A stretch of 64,000 nucleotides of DNA. It comes from Branchiostoma floridae. Lineage: Eukaryota > Chordata > Leptocardii > Amphioxiformes > Branchiostomatidae. Below are positions 34,608 to 46,500 of this stretch, piece after piece. Numbering within the stretch: the first letter of the stretch is position 1; the number at the start of each line of letters is the position of its first letter. Location: assembly GCF_000003815.2 (NCBI RefSeq), contig NC_049996.1:7542205-7606204 (forward strand), given 5' to 3'. The notes below the pieces were generated by a model. The model did no database searches. It saw only the letters and a program-made list of their open reading frames with translations, and was not told the DNA's origin. The position numbers and the translations under genes were made by a program.

Positions 34608-37006
34608 CTAGTTGGCGCAACAGGACGGCCGCGGGGCCGTTGTCTCCAGAACCTGCGGCGCCTCCTCCAATGCCACCCGACAAATATCGTCTATCAACCA
34701 CCGCTTGATGTATGTTGCACGCTTCTCCTCATCCTCTAATAAAAACACGACAGTCTTGTGGATCTGGTTCAGTTCGTGTAGACTCAAGCCTTGCATCTCT
34801 GGCAACTCGTAGTGAGTGTAGTCGGGCACCTTAGCGACCAGGTTGTTGAGAACTGTGTTGTCGCGCGTATGTGGGGCAACAGCCTCCAGCTTCGACCTGA
34901 GCGAGTTGGCGTAGTCGAGGAGCTCTTTAGAATATGCTCTCTTTGGCAACAACTCTTTCCATAGTTTGTGAATGGATGTTATCACCTCCATGCAGCGTGG
35001 GTCAGTGAACTGTGGGGTAGACTGCTTAGACTCTCCTCCTCCCACGGCAGAACTCGTGGTCTTGCCGTTGTCCTTCTTTCTCATGAAGCCGACCACCTGA
35101 CGGAATCGGGAAGGGCGCTCACTCCTTCTTTCACCATCACCCTCTCCGTTTGTGAGGGACTTGTCTGTGGCTGTTGTTTTTAGGTGTGTGCATTCTTGAG
35201 ATCCGCTGGAAGACGCTGTAGGCTTGTCCTGGCCACTCTTGTCCAGTTTCTCTTCATCAACTGGCTGAGAAGCGGACTTCAGGGCAACTTCAGACTCCTT
35301 TTTGTCAGAAGGGCTCTCCTGTCGGTCATCAGATGCGACTGTTTCTTTATTTGTCTTCTCAGAAGGCTTTGTGGTAACTAATGAATAAAAATGATAAGTT
35401 TAGCACATGTTAGCGTTGGTTTGGGCTTAGTTTCAAAACAGTGTGGTATTCGACGCAGAACCCGTCAACCGATTTCTACTGTTAAGAATGTTAACTGGAG
35501 TTTCCACTCACTGAATATTTCTAATATTGTACCAAAGATATAGTAAAATGAGTAGAAAGCACACATACAATTGGAGAAACATTGAGAAAGCAAGAATGTC
35601 CGCGAACTTTTGGAATGTCGTTTGTTTTTGTTTTCCCCGTCGAACATAGAATTTCGAATATCGAACTTGTCCTTCTACATCACCGAAACCATTGCCGCTA
35701 CCTTATCGTGCAATATGAATGTTTATACGAACTCTTCAGGGCGTCAACAGACACAAAAGAATCGTGAAGAGTACAGAAAGTACAGCAGACATGTCCTACC
35801 TCGTTCATGAGCGGACGCTGTCGTCTCACTGTTCTTCTTTGTGAAGAACCCGAACCACCTGTGGATCCGGCTCGGTTTGACATCCCCCTCTCCGTCGTTT
35901 GTGAGGGTATGTCCTGTTGTTGTTGAACTTGGTGAGCTAGATGCTGCATTTGGCGATGAAGACGCAGGTTTCTTGTCTCCGCTAGCTGTTGGTGGAGGCT
36001 TGTCCTGATCGGTCTTTGCCGGCTTCTCTGCGCCAACCGTCTGACTGGTGGTCTTGACTGTGTCGTCATGCTGGTTCAACTCAGTTAATTCCGGTCGAAC
36101 TTTCGGTTTTTCGTTCCCATCAGAAGGCTTTGTTGTGGTGCCTGAATATAGAAATTGTTAACTCATTTTTACGACATATTTCATAACGTACACCTCAAGC
36201 CACTATCTACAATGACGTCATACCGACCATGGCATTTTCGAAAGTCTGTCAGCTAAATGTTTTGTCATCTATTTAAAGAAAAAGTAATTGACAACACCTA
36301 TCGGAGAAATATTTAACACATTTTCACTTGAAGAACTGCACAGGACATTACCAAGTTGGTTTGTGAAATTCTTTGCCGCTCTTAGTGGACGAATATTTGC
36401 CCAAACATAAAATTAAGCATTGATATAGAACATGGCAACCTACAGGACTGGGCGTCAACAGGCAAACACATAGACACCTAGTACGAAGAAATACAGTAAA
36501 CTCCTCTTACCTTTCTCCTGTGTGGCTTTCTTCTCCACCTTCGGACTGTTCACAGCTACACTCGCCTCCAAAAAAGACAAGTTCCTGTCCATGAACAGCC
36601 TTCCCTTCTTGGGTGGGTCGAAGATATACCAATCCCTCTCCGGCTTGTCTGTCTGCAGTGCCTGAGTAGGGTCCACTGTAGTAACCCCGACTGTTTTCAC
36701 TTTACATTTCTTCTTCTTCTGCAGCTCTACTCTCACCTTATCTTCCGGCACATAATCTGCAAACTCAGCAGTAAAGTCCCAGTCCTGGGTAGCCACTTTC
36801 TTCCAGGCGGTACAGCGTTTCTTTTTGCCGTACCGAATCACCAAGCGATACTTGGCTTTTTCTGCTACACTGACGGTGTGGATTCCCACACTGACTTTTG
36901 TCCCGTTCTCTCTGTTTCTACCACCGGGTCTCAGTAACGTAAGGAACTGAAAACACGCCAGAAAGGCGCCTGCGTCCCTGTCGGCACTAGGCTGACTGTC
37001 TCCCAT
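34608..37006 (-). CDS. Hypothetical protein, possible C2-like N-terminus, duplicated linker exon
   Basis: Exons 37006-36511, 36141-35800 and 35377-34608 join in phase 1 at both junctions, giving 535 residues. Residues ~30-150 (YRLVIRYGKKKRCTAWKKV, WDFTAEFADYV, DKVRVELQKKKK, DWYIFD) have the strand pattern of a C2-like beta sandwich; this is a weak call. Exon 2 and the first half of exon 3 are homologous: both open TTKPS, are rich in Ser/Thr/Lys/Pro, and end in LTN(D)GEGD plus a basic/aromatic GF(F/M)xKK patch. So an exon was duplicated inside the gene. The C-terminal ~130 residues (CMEVITSIHKLWKELLPKRA onward) look helical and globular but I do not recognise them. No signal peptide or membrane span, so cytoplasmic or nuclear is likely. 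Function unknown. Confidence 0.7.
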
Positions 37007-38398
37007 TTTTATCAGGAAAAAATGGTTTTAAACTCGCGAATTTTGCACAGACACGTAACAAGATGTGCTAGAGCACTAGCAATGTTGTGTTTTGTGTCCG
37101 TTTTACGACGTGGTTACAACAATGTCGTTCCAGAACAATTCGTCGCTGACGAGATGACGTCACGGACAAAATTGTGTCGTTTCATTGTTATGAAGTTATT
37201 GTTGACATCTGAATGGCGTTACAAACAACTGTGATGCATTTGTGGTTTTACCAGCACTGTTATAAAATTAGCGTTTATTTTTAGGCGAAACTTTGACTGA
37301 ATGTAACACGTTGTTTGTCTCGTTTACACGTATGGCGGCCCTCTTAGAAATTAACTTTCAAAAGTTGTAAGGGCCACCCACCAGTTTTGAGATAAATAAA
37401 TCGAATCTAGTACTGTTGTTATCTCCTTCAACCATGTTCTATCTATACAGTTGATTAAAGTAAAAACGTGGAAACGATGGGTTTAGATGTGTTCATTAGA
37501 GATTACTTAGAATGAGTATAAAGACCTGTTTTCCCTAAAACTAGGAAAATGAGGCTATACTAAATAAACACTGGCAAATATATCGACTTCAGAAGTTGTC
37601 AGGAAAAAGCTTTTTTGATGTCAGATTTTCTTTTTCCACGTTTAAGTCGTCATGGGAACATTTATTTCCTGGCCGTGTGCAAAACTACCAAAAATAAAGT
37701 AATAACGCTAAACGTATACAAAACGTCTGATCGATCGTACCTTCCCCAAAGTGTTTATTGAAATATCCCCTATAAGACGGTACTCCCCGCCCGCTGTTGC
37801 CTAAATTGGAGTGTCCCGTTTCTGTCACGGGGATAACGAGAGGACCAAGGGAGGAAGCTTTCAAAGGTATTTTCCCTTTAGATCAACAAACTTTTGATTT
37901 TCGTCTTAAATATACAACCTTGGATTGAACTCACAGAAAGATTTGTAATGCATATCAAGTTTATGGAGAGGACTATCAAAAACTAGAAAATATAAAATAT
38001 TTCTCTGCTGCATTCCACCCGGACAACAAAATGGTACGTCCCTCACCGTCAGCACCAATCACGTTCAAGTTTGGATCTCGGAAAATTTCATACAAACTTT
38101 TGGCGCCACTACACTGCACCTTGAGTGGAGACCGAACACGGGGGAATCTCGTGAGGTAAGATTTTCCCATTCTTACGGTAAAATCCACGTTTATGCAATT
38201 TTACCTTGTGAAGTTTCTATAGAACAAGTTACCTTATGTCCTAATTGACTTTAAGACATTTCCTTTTAGTTTCCTTCGCAAATCTTTTGGATTTATGGTG
38301 TGTGTATGACAGGGTATAGGCTGGCATTGAGTACTGTGTATGTCAAGATTTTCTACATTTTCCTGTCAGTGTATCTCTCGTAAACTGCATATCTTCCC
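37007..38398. other. Upstream region of the hypothetical gene
   Basis: It should contain that gene's promoter. No TATA-like box is obvious. A 60-70 codon minus-strand open frame at 37976-38188 has no recognisable family. Nothing else was identified. Confidence 0.45.
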
Positions 38399-39430
38399 TC
38401 AAGTTTACCTCAGAATTTTACGACAAAATGTTCCGAAATGTAATGGTGTCACTTTTAGCGTTTTTCATCCGTGAAAAAATGAGAAAAAATTACCGAGCGC
38501 CCCTTCGTAGTTTGGCCCCGGGATAGCATTGAACACGGCCCCGCGGGTAATGTTATGCAATGCCCGTACCTTCACGACGTCGGTGTCAGTTGAAAAATTC
38601 AGAGAATTCCTCAAGTTTACCTCAGAATTTTCAGACAAAAAGTTAAGACATGAAGTAGTGTGGCTTTTAGTATTTCAAATCCGTGTGAAATTGAGAAAAA
38701 ATGTCCAGCGGCCATCAGGAGCTTGCCTCGGAATAACATTGAACATGACACAGAGTGCCCGTGACGCAGTCGATCGGTGTCAGTCCAAAAAGTCAGAGAA
38801 AGCTGTTTATTTGTCCTCAAGTTTACCTAAGAATTTTCAGACAAAATGTTTAGGCATCTACTAGTGTCACTTTAATCGTTTTTTGTCCGTCAAAAAATAA
38901 GAAAAACTGCATAGAGGTCCTTGGTATAGTTGGGCCGGGGAAGAGCAGGGCAAGGCCCCGTGCGTAATATTGGCAGTACCCGGTACGGATCCCGTGACTA
39001 GCTGAAGTTCCCAATTACGAACGCATTTCTGCATATCTTTTTTTACACTCTTGTAGATATTCACGCCAGTATTCTTTAATTTGGTTCGTTCTTGCTCTTT
39101 TGGGATAGTGTATTTGCACTATGGGACGATANNNNNNNNNNNNNNNNNNNNNNNNNNNNNNNNNNNNNNNNNNNNNNNNNNNNNNNNNNNNNNNNNNNNN
39201 NNNNNNNNNNNNNNNNNNNNNNNNNNNNNNNGCGAAGTCTTGTCACAAGTTTACCTTAGAATTGTTACAAAACATATTCCTGCATCTAGTAGTGCTGCTA
39301 TTGGCTATATTTTTCGTGCAATTTGGGGGAAAATCCGGTTTACCGGGTTCTCTCACTTCCTCGGCCAGCCTAACAGGTGGCATGTACCCGCCCGTATTTC
39401 GGCATTGGTGGGTACAGGCCCCGTGAAGTA
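38399..39430. repeat. ~210-bp tandem satellite with assembly gap
   Basis: Diverged units each begin near TCAAGTTTACCTCAGAATTT: at about 38399, 38611, 38817 and, after the gap, 39245. The distances are 212, 206 and 428 (two units), so one unit is probably lost in the 100-N gap. Other shared blocks are GACAAAATGTT and GGCCCCG. Units differ strongly, so the array is old. Confidence 0.8.
39132..39231. other. Assembly gap (exactly 100 N)
   Basis: A round length suggests a placeholder gap of unknown true size inside the satellite array. Confidence 1.
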
Positions 39431-39571
39431 TTGGTAGATGTTACGTCAGAATTCGCACAGAAAAAAATGTTCTTACCCACATTTTTACCAAAATTGTCAA
39501 GAAAATATCCGGGAACAATGTAGCGTAACTTATAAATATTCTGACACCTGTTGCTCACTTCTCACTTCCAG

Positions 39572-39648
39572 CTCAGCAGCACCACCTGGCTCAGCAGAAA
39601 CAAACTGCAGAACAAGACGGACAGAAGACGAACAGGCATTTATACCAG
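39572..39648 (+). other. Possible 77-nt orphan exon
   Basis: A pyrimidine-rich acceptor (CTTCTCACTTCCAG) and a good donor (CCAG/GTAAGC) bracket an open 77-nt segment rich in A/G and C. No partner exon or family was found. It may belong to a non-coding transcript or be chance. Confidence 0.2.
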
Positions 39649-42600
39649 GTAAGCTTATGCCTTTCCTCCACATCTAAAAGCTCTTCTTAAAACAAGTCAT
39701 GTGCAATTTCCATTGGTTTAAAAATGCTTGCAGTCTTTTCGTCTAGTGACAATTGAAACATGAATGGCTTTCGGTGTTGATTATGTTTCCCACAAACCAA
39801 TAGAACACTGCAGGAGGGATGACATCAAACCCTGCTGCCCGGCTGTTGAAGAAGAGCTTTTTCTGATGACCGATAGCAGGTATTCTGATACTTCTGTCCT
39901 TCATAAAGTACTTTCTTCTGCCTCCATATGATCCTCAATAGATTGCAATTTTCATTTACCTCCATACCCATACTCATGTGCTTAAGCCAATACACCTGTA
40001 GCACTTGTCTTAAGAATGCATTATTATTGTTGCAAACATGTAATGTAAACAATGTTTTCTGTATATGTTGATCGCCATGTAAACTTAACAATGTGCAATG
40101 CATCATGCTACTTCATATGAATAATGTGACACATTGTAGTGGTATTAAGTTGGATTTAATTATGTAAAAGTCTCTACAAGTATCTACAATTAGGTAGCCT
40201 AGTTGTTCTCAGGTGATTACACACCTGATTCACCAGCATTGTTACTGCAGTCTTTCTGAAACAGATTTACAATGTAAATACAGTTTTTCTACCTTGCACC
40301 ATGAAAAACATCTGTGGAAATGGTTTGCATTTGCCGTATGAAGGTGTTTGTTTTATCTTTCTCTCCCTTCTCTCATTCTCTCTCTTCTTCAGAACATCTG
40401 CCCAACAGTTTTACTCAGTTTCTATGCTGCTTGAAGGAAGAAAGAAAGGAAGGAAGGTAGTATCATGATGTCAGAGAGAACACAAATAGGATCTGTATGT
40501 AGATATCCTTTTTTGATGATGATACTGAATTACTAAGGGTGGGGGGTATTTGGGGAACTTGAGCCAAACTCTACTTTGGTTCGGCTCTCTAAATGAGTTA
40601 AATGTAGGGAACATTTTGGAAAGAGTGTGCCTTGTGACAAAGATCTTACAGAAGGTCTTTGCACAAAATAACTGGGTTCCAGGGATAAAATTGCTAAAAC
40701 ATTCATCTTACAGTTCATAAGGAGAATATCAAGAAGAGGATGGACAAGAAGAACAACACTGAAGTTCAAAAGTAAATCATGTTACTATGTATTCTAACCA
40801 TGTACAGTCAGTATGTCTCAGTGATAAAACTGTATGCAATATATCTAGAAATAAGTAAAGAAGCAAAACTTTGTACCAGTGTTCTGAATGTAACCCACCC
40901 ATCTTGTAAGGAGACGATGGAACACTGATTGAAAAGTGCTTCATCTAGTTTGTAATTGAAACAGAAATTCCATGTTGGACTGTACCAAATGTTATTTCTA
41001 AGCGGGGGTGTGACGACCAGAACAATTATCAAATAATAATAACAATACAATGTTTATTGGTTTTGCTGTTCAGCACACACATGCTACAGATATTATCTCT
41101 AAGATGTTTGGTAGTCAATGATATTCATAACACATACATAGACTATTACTATTTCTGTCAGCAGGTAAAACGCCCTCCAAAATATTTGAAAATGTCTGCT
41201 AATCTCCAAGCAGATGTTTGGGAGGCTAAAGTGAGATTGGGACATCACAACATAACGAAGAGCCAAAAGCTAATGGGATTTTGTACAGTTATTGCCTCAG
41301 CATATCCCATTTTAGATTGCAATGACAATTACAAACCATTGAATCATACTGTCTTATTGGATTATACTGTCTTTATGATATTAAGACAGTATAAATCAAT
41401 GTTTTATAATTGTGCTACTGAAATCTAAAATCATCACAAAGTTTAATACAATTCAATTGAATAGAAAAAAAGATTTATTTTTATCATAAATGCCATAAAC
41501 AGTGGCCTACAGGCCAATTTGAGCTTTTCATAAATAAACAAAGCTCCAGACAAACAAACAAGGAAAGTCACTTGATGTTCCATGTTTTTATTTTTATTAC
41601 AACTGAATGTATAATATGAATAGAGCCACCAGTGACTTACAATCCTCTATGAAGGTTCACCAAATACAGATAAATGATCAGTGCAAGGCACTTTTCATTA
41701 ATGTTTCACAATTTTTCGTCAGTGTCTTGAGAAACTCAAATCTATGGTTTAAATGTTGAGAAACTCCAAAACTAACTCTCCTTTTTGCACCAACCACTTG
41801 TTTGCTTTGAATGAGCCTTCACATATCTTTAACTTTTCTATACAGAATTTGAACTTCCTCCTGACATAGAAACAGAGCAATAGAAAATAATTTTAGTTAT
41901 ACATTAACCTTTTTCTTGATAATAAAATGTCTTAAATTGCCATCTGCAATGTAAAAATTATGAAAATTATTAAACATTGTCATACAAATTAGGCTTGGCC
42001 TTGGACAGGACATTAAATGGAGGTCCCATGAAGCTACAATCATAATACAATTGGAGGAAGGGGAAACATTGTTAAAACTATTTACAAATTGCCTCAAATA
42101 AATTCATGGCAAATTCTACAATACAATTAAGTAGTCATAACACTGTTGAAATTATTTATACCACATTGAAATAAACATGGCTTTTTTCTCCACATTATTG
42201 AGAGTACATAATAAATGTTTTTTGTAGTAAGTGAAAAGAAGAATCTGATGTAGACTGCTGTTTCCTACACAAATTATTAAGATCTGACAGCAAGTGAAAA
42301 ATGCTGCAAAAAAACATGTCTGGCTCCATAGAAATGACAAAAATGTGGGTTAGCACACGTAAAATATGAACTTTTCGTGCCTACCAGGCAATGCAGGAAA
42401 ATATTGTTTCTTCCACAGAGTTTTTATCATTTACCAATTTTGAATAGAGGCCATAATTGATCTAATTGATTTAATTGTTTCCACTGCCAATTCAAAATAC
42501 CAGGAAAACATCCATGTCCCTACAACATCAAAACAAAACTCACAGTGAAATTTCATGTAAACAGCAATTTAAAATAATCTCCATCTCACCATTTTCTAAT

Positions 42601-43512
42601 TAAAAGTTTTTAATGTGCCATTGATTTTTCATATAATTTCTTGTACTTACAATCTTAGTTAGATCTGTAATGTACAATTTTGTTATTGAATCCTCTTGGA
42701 TCTGTCTACATTAGAAAATATTATTATTGTAAATAACGTTATATATAAATACAAATATGTTAAATATGTCAACTAATGTTCTGCCAAGAAATTGTCCAAG
42801 ATACTAAAAAAAAAATAATGTACGATGTCATGTATATGGCACCAGTTCAGACGTATAATATAACACCTATTGTATCACGTTTGTTCTACATGCATATTGA
42901 TAAAAATTATAATCAAATGTATTATGAAGTTTTAGACAACAACAATACTTTCATTGTACATTGTACAAACTAGAAGATTTAGTAGTTTTTAATACTTGTT
43001 CTCTCTGTGCATTATACATATTTCCAGAATTTATCATACTTAGTATGCATTGAAAATAGTAATTGACAGCTTATTATTTTGAGTAATATTGGAACAAAAG
43101 ATTCTTGTGCACAAAGTTATTTGAATGAACAAATAAATCAAAATTGAATAATAAGATCTACAACTACAATAGTTGACAACAGTGCATAAACTCCACAATG
43201 CTAAGTAAATAAATTAAATTATTCAAACTATTGTCACATGTCTTTGGATAGGTTGTCTGATCTCAAAAAAGCAGTGCATGTGCTTTAAGTTTTTCTGTCA
43301 AAGTTCCCAATGGTTCGTTTTAAAATTTGTACTTTGAATATTAATTGTTGTCAATTTTGGTTGTTTGATTAAGGCATGTTCTGGGAATAAAAACATGATT
43401 GCTAGTTGGATAATCATAATAGTAGAGGAATTGGTAAAATTGGATGGAGAAATTTTAATTTTGCCAGAAGTGGTAGGCTGTGCTGGTTGTTGGCTGTCCA
43501 GGTATGACTGTT
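39649..43512. other. Long AT-rich intergenic stretch
   Basis: No gene was recognised in almost 4 kb. A 123-codon open frame at 41057-41428 (+) contains CTAATCTCCAAGCAGAT near 41201, the terminal sequence of the MITE at 57957, so it is probably repeat-derived. Base composition drops to strongly AT-rich from 41400. Confidence 0.45.
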
Positions 43513-46500
43513 TCATTGTTTTAGCTTCTGGCAAATGTAGGGACGGTCACACAGGCAGTGTGCATCATTCCACTTTCCTCTTGTTGACGCTTGGCGACCA
43601 AAAAGCCAGTTAGGTTCAGGTTGCTACAAGCAAGAAACCATTAATTTTGAAATCACTACTACTTAAATGTGAAAGTTAAAATAACACGCACAATAACCTG
43701 AAGTAGAAATATTCTGAAGAATGTGTGCATTTTTTTTTACATAAATCATGAATATACTGTGTGTATGACATGCAAAATGGCCACTTTAATCACCATTAGA
43801 ATTCCATTTCTGATAACGTGTGATACACATTGATACATGCACATGTCATGTAACTGCACTCTTGGAAAGACAAATTTATAATCTACAATGTAGTTTTCAG
43901 CTAAACAGGTGGAGAAGATCTTATAACATATTGTTGATTTTTTGTGAGAAATTAGTGAGAAACATATTTCAAAATTTGGCATTTTCAAAGTTTAGAAGCA
44001 TATTGAAATGAACTTTATGCTAATTTCTGACATCAAATTGGCCAAAGCATAATGTTTGAGCCTCTCTATACTGTTACAAACAAGCTTCAGGATATTATCT
44101 GGAAAATAATATTTTACTAAGCGCCTAGGGGTGGGTAACAGTTGGCTTGTACTAGTATTTAAAAAAATGAGTGGTTTTGATACTTTACGCTTGTTATACA
44201 TTTTGCCATTGGAACTGATTCACTGAAAGCAAAGAAACACCCACCTTGGAGTACATAGAAACACATTCCTCTCTCCCATCATTATGATAGAGTTTCGAGG
44301 TTACCCTCTTATTGTTAGGCTCACCAGGCTTCCAATTGCTGTATGTGAAATGTGTACCATCTCTCCACTTCCATACAGATCCACTTTTACGAAGTCCAAT
44401 CCAGACCGCGTCAGGGGCTGAAAAAAATGCAATAAGAAAGGGTCTGTTTATTTGGTTGACATTCAAATAAATTTTGAAATATATCTTGGTGTTTTTAAGC
44501 TTGCCATTTTCACAGTCAATGGAACCTAGAGTCCATTCCAAGACACCATGCGGATGTTTGTTGCCATTGTTTAGAATTGATTTTAAAAGTTTTGTTTATT
44601 ATACATGTATGTCTAGGACATTTGATACTTCAGAAATATTTTTAACGCTGTTTTAACTTTATAAATATTTCCCTGGTCCTGTAAAACTTTGGAAATATTC
44701 ATGGTGTGGAATTGGATACTTCTAATGGTTTCTTAATAATGATAACAGCATTCTACCATTATTTACCATTTTCTACCATTTTCTACACAAATGTACCATT
44801 TTTACCTTCACCAAGAAGGTTATATTTTGGGTAGCGTTTGTTTGTATGTATGTATGTATGTAGAAGACCAGAATAACTCAAGAACGCCTGGATGGATTGC
44901 ATTGATATTCGGTATGTGAGTAAGTCTTGGTGAGACCTGGAAACGATTAGATTTTGGGCCCCCTAGCAACCTGTTATGGTACTGCAGCAGAACTTCCTGG
45001 TTTGATATCTCAAGTTCTGAACATGCTATGGCCATGATTTTTTAGTGGTAGACAGCTCTTGATGCCGAGAGTAAGTGGTGTATGTTTGGGCCCCCTAGCG
45101 GCTTGTTTTGGAACTGCAGGGCAGGTTTAGTGTCAGACTTTAAAAGGGAATAACTCAAAAAGGGGTTAACGAATTGTTATCATTTTTGGTATGTAGATAG
45201 CTTAAGCGATGCTTCATATAATGACATATTAATTATGCAAATTTGTATCTAATTTGCATAATCAATTATGAAATTTTATGAACATGCTCAGTTCCAGTAT
45301 GGGACCATTGCAACATGTGACACCTGTAACTGAGAAGGAGAAGAATACTTATTGATATATATTATGCAAAATAAGTACCTAATTTGCATAATTAATGAGA
45401 AAATGCTACAATTTTATTGTCGTAAATGACAGTAACTTCTTACTTGTAGCATTTGGAAGTTATGTACGGGTGAACATCGTTGAACATTAATTATGCAAAT
45501 GAGGGTCTCATTTGCATAAATTATCAGAAAATGCGATAAAAGCCTTCTTTCTTAACATAGATTGTGTACGTCTGGTGTGTGGTAGAGGAGATAATCAACT
45601 GATACAATTTATGTAAATAAGAACCTTATTTGCATAATCAATGATAAACAATTAAAGCAGCAGTTGTAAAGAAAGGTAGGATTATTTGGCGAAGGTATGG
45701 GGTCGTGGAACTCTAGTTTGTAAATGGTTCAGTGGGCTGGGAAGATAGCAATTCACACATCCTTGCAAAGTATGGTTGGGTGCCATGCAACAATGGCCCA
45801 CCACCAGTGCCCTGCAGTAAAATCTAAAAATATACAGATGCAACAATAGGGCTTACTTTTATGGGGGCAATAAACTAATTTTACCATTTGACAAAGTTTA
45901 CAAATATTTGTAAATATTTGTAAATGTGAAATAATCACACAGAGCTTTCACAATTATTCTAAATAAAGATATTTTCGTACAGTCACTTTCAAAATGTTTC
46001 TAAAATATTCAAATTCAAATAGAGGAGTATTTTCTAAGTGAATTTTTTGAAAAGAATTTAATCATTTTGGCTCAGATATTCTTTTATTCAAAATAATTCA
46101 GACTTATTATATATATCGCCTAAAAACCCTCATGGTGTCTTGGAATGGACTCTAGTTCATGTATTATGGTACCTGTCCATGAATTTCCAAGTATATTCAG
46201 CCCTTTTAACTGTCATGAAGATAACCTGACCTGACGTTTTCGAATAAAGCTACAAAATTTAGGTTATGATGAGAATGTGATATTAATTTAAGTAGCTTTC
46301 CTTGGATAATAATCACCTTTAAGCATCTGTGATCCTTTGCATTTTTGCATGTCTATTAGTAACAATATTTTCCTGTAATTTAATTTGATAGCTTTATATT
46401 TTGTGAGGATCACAAGAGTCCATTATTCCATATGGATTAAATTTCTTGGAGGGTTGTATTTTGTTTGTTAATGGCAAACCACCTTTAAGTAACACCAGTT

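Noticed and set aside
41057-41428. 123-codon ORF in AT-rich intergenic DNA
   Set aside because: No family resemblance or splice support, and it includes the terminal sequence of a MITE family.
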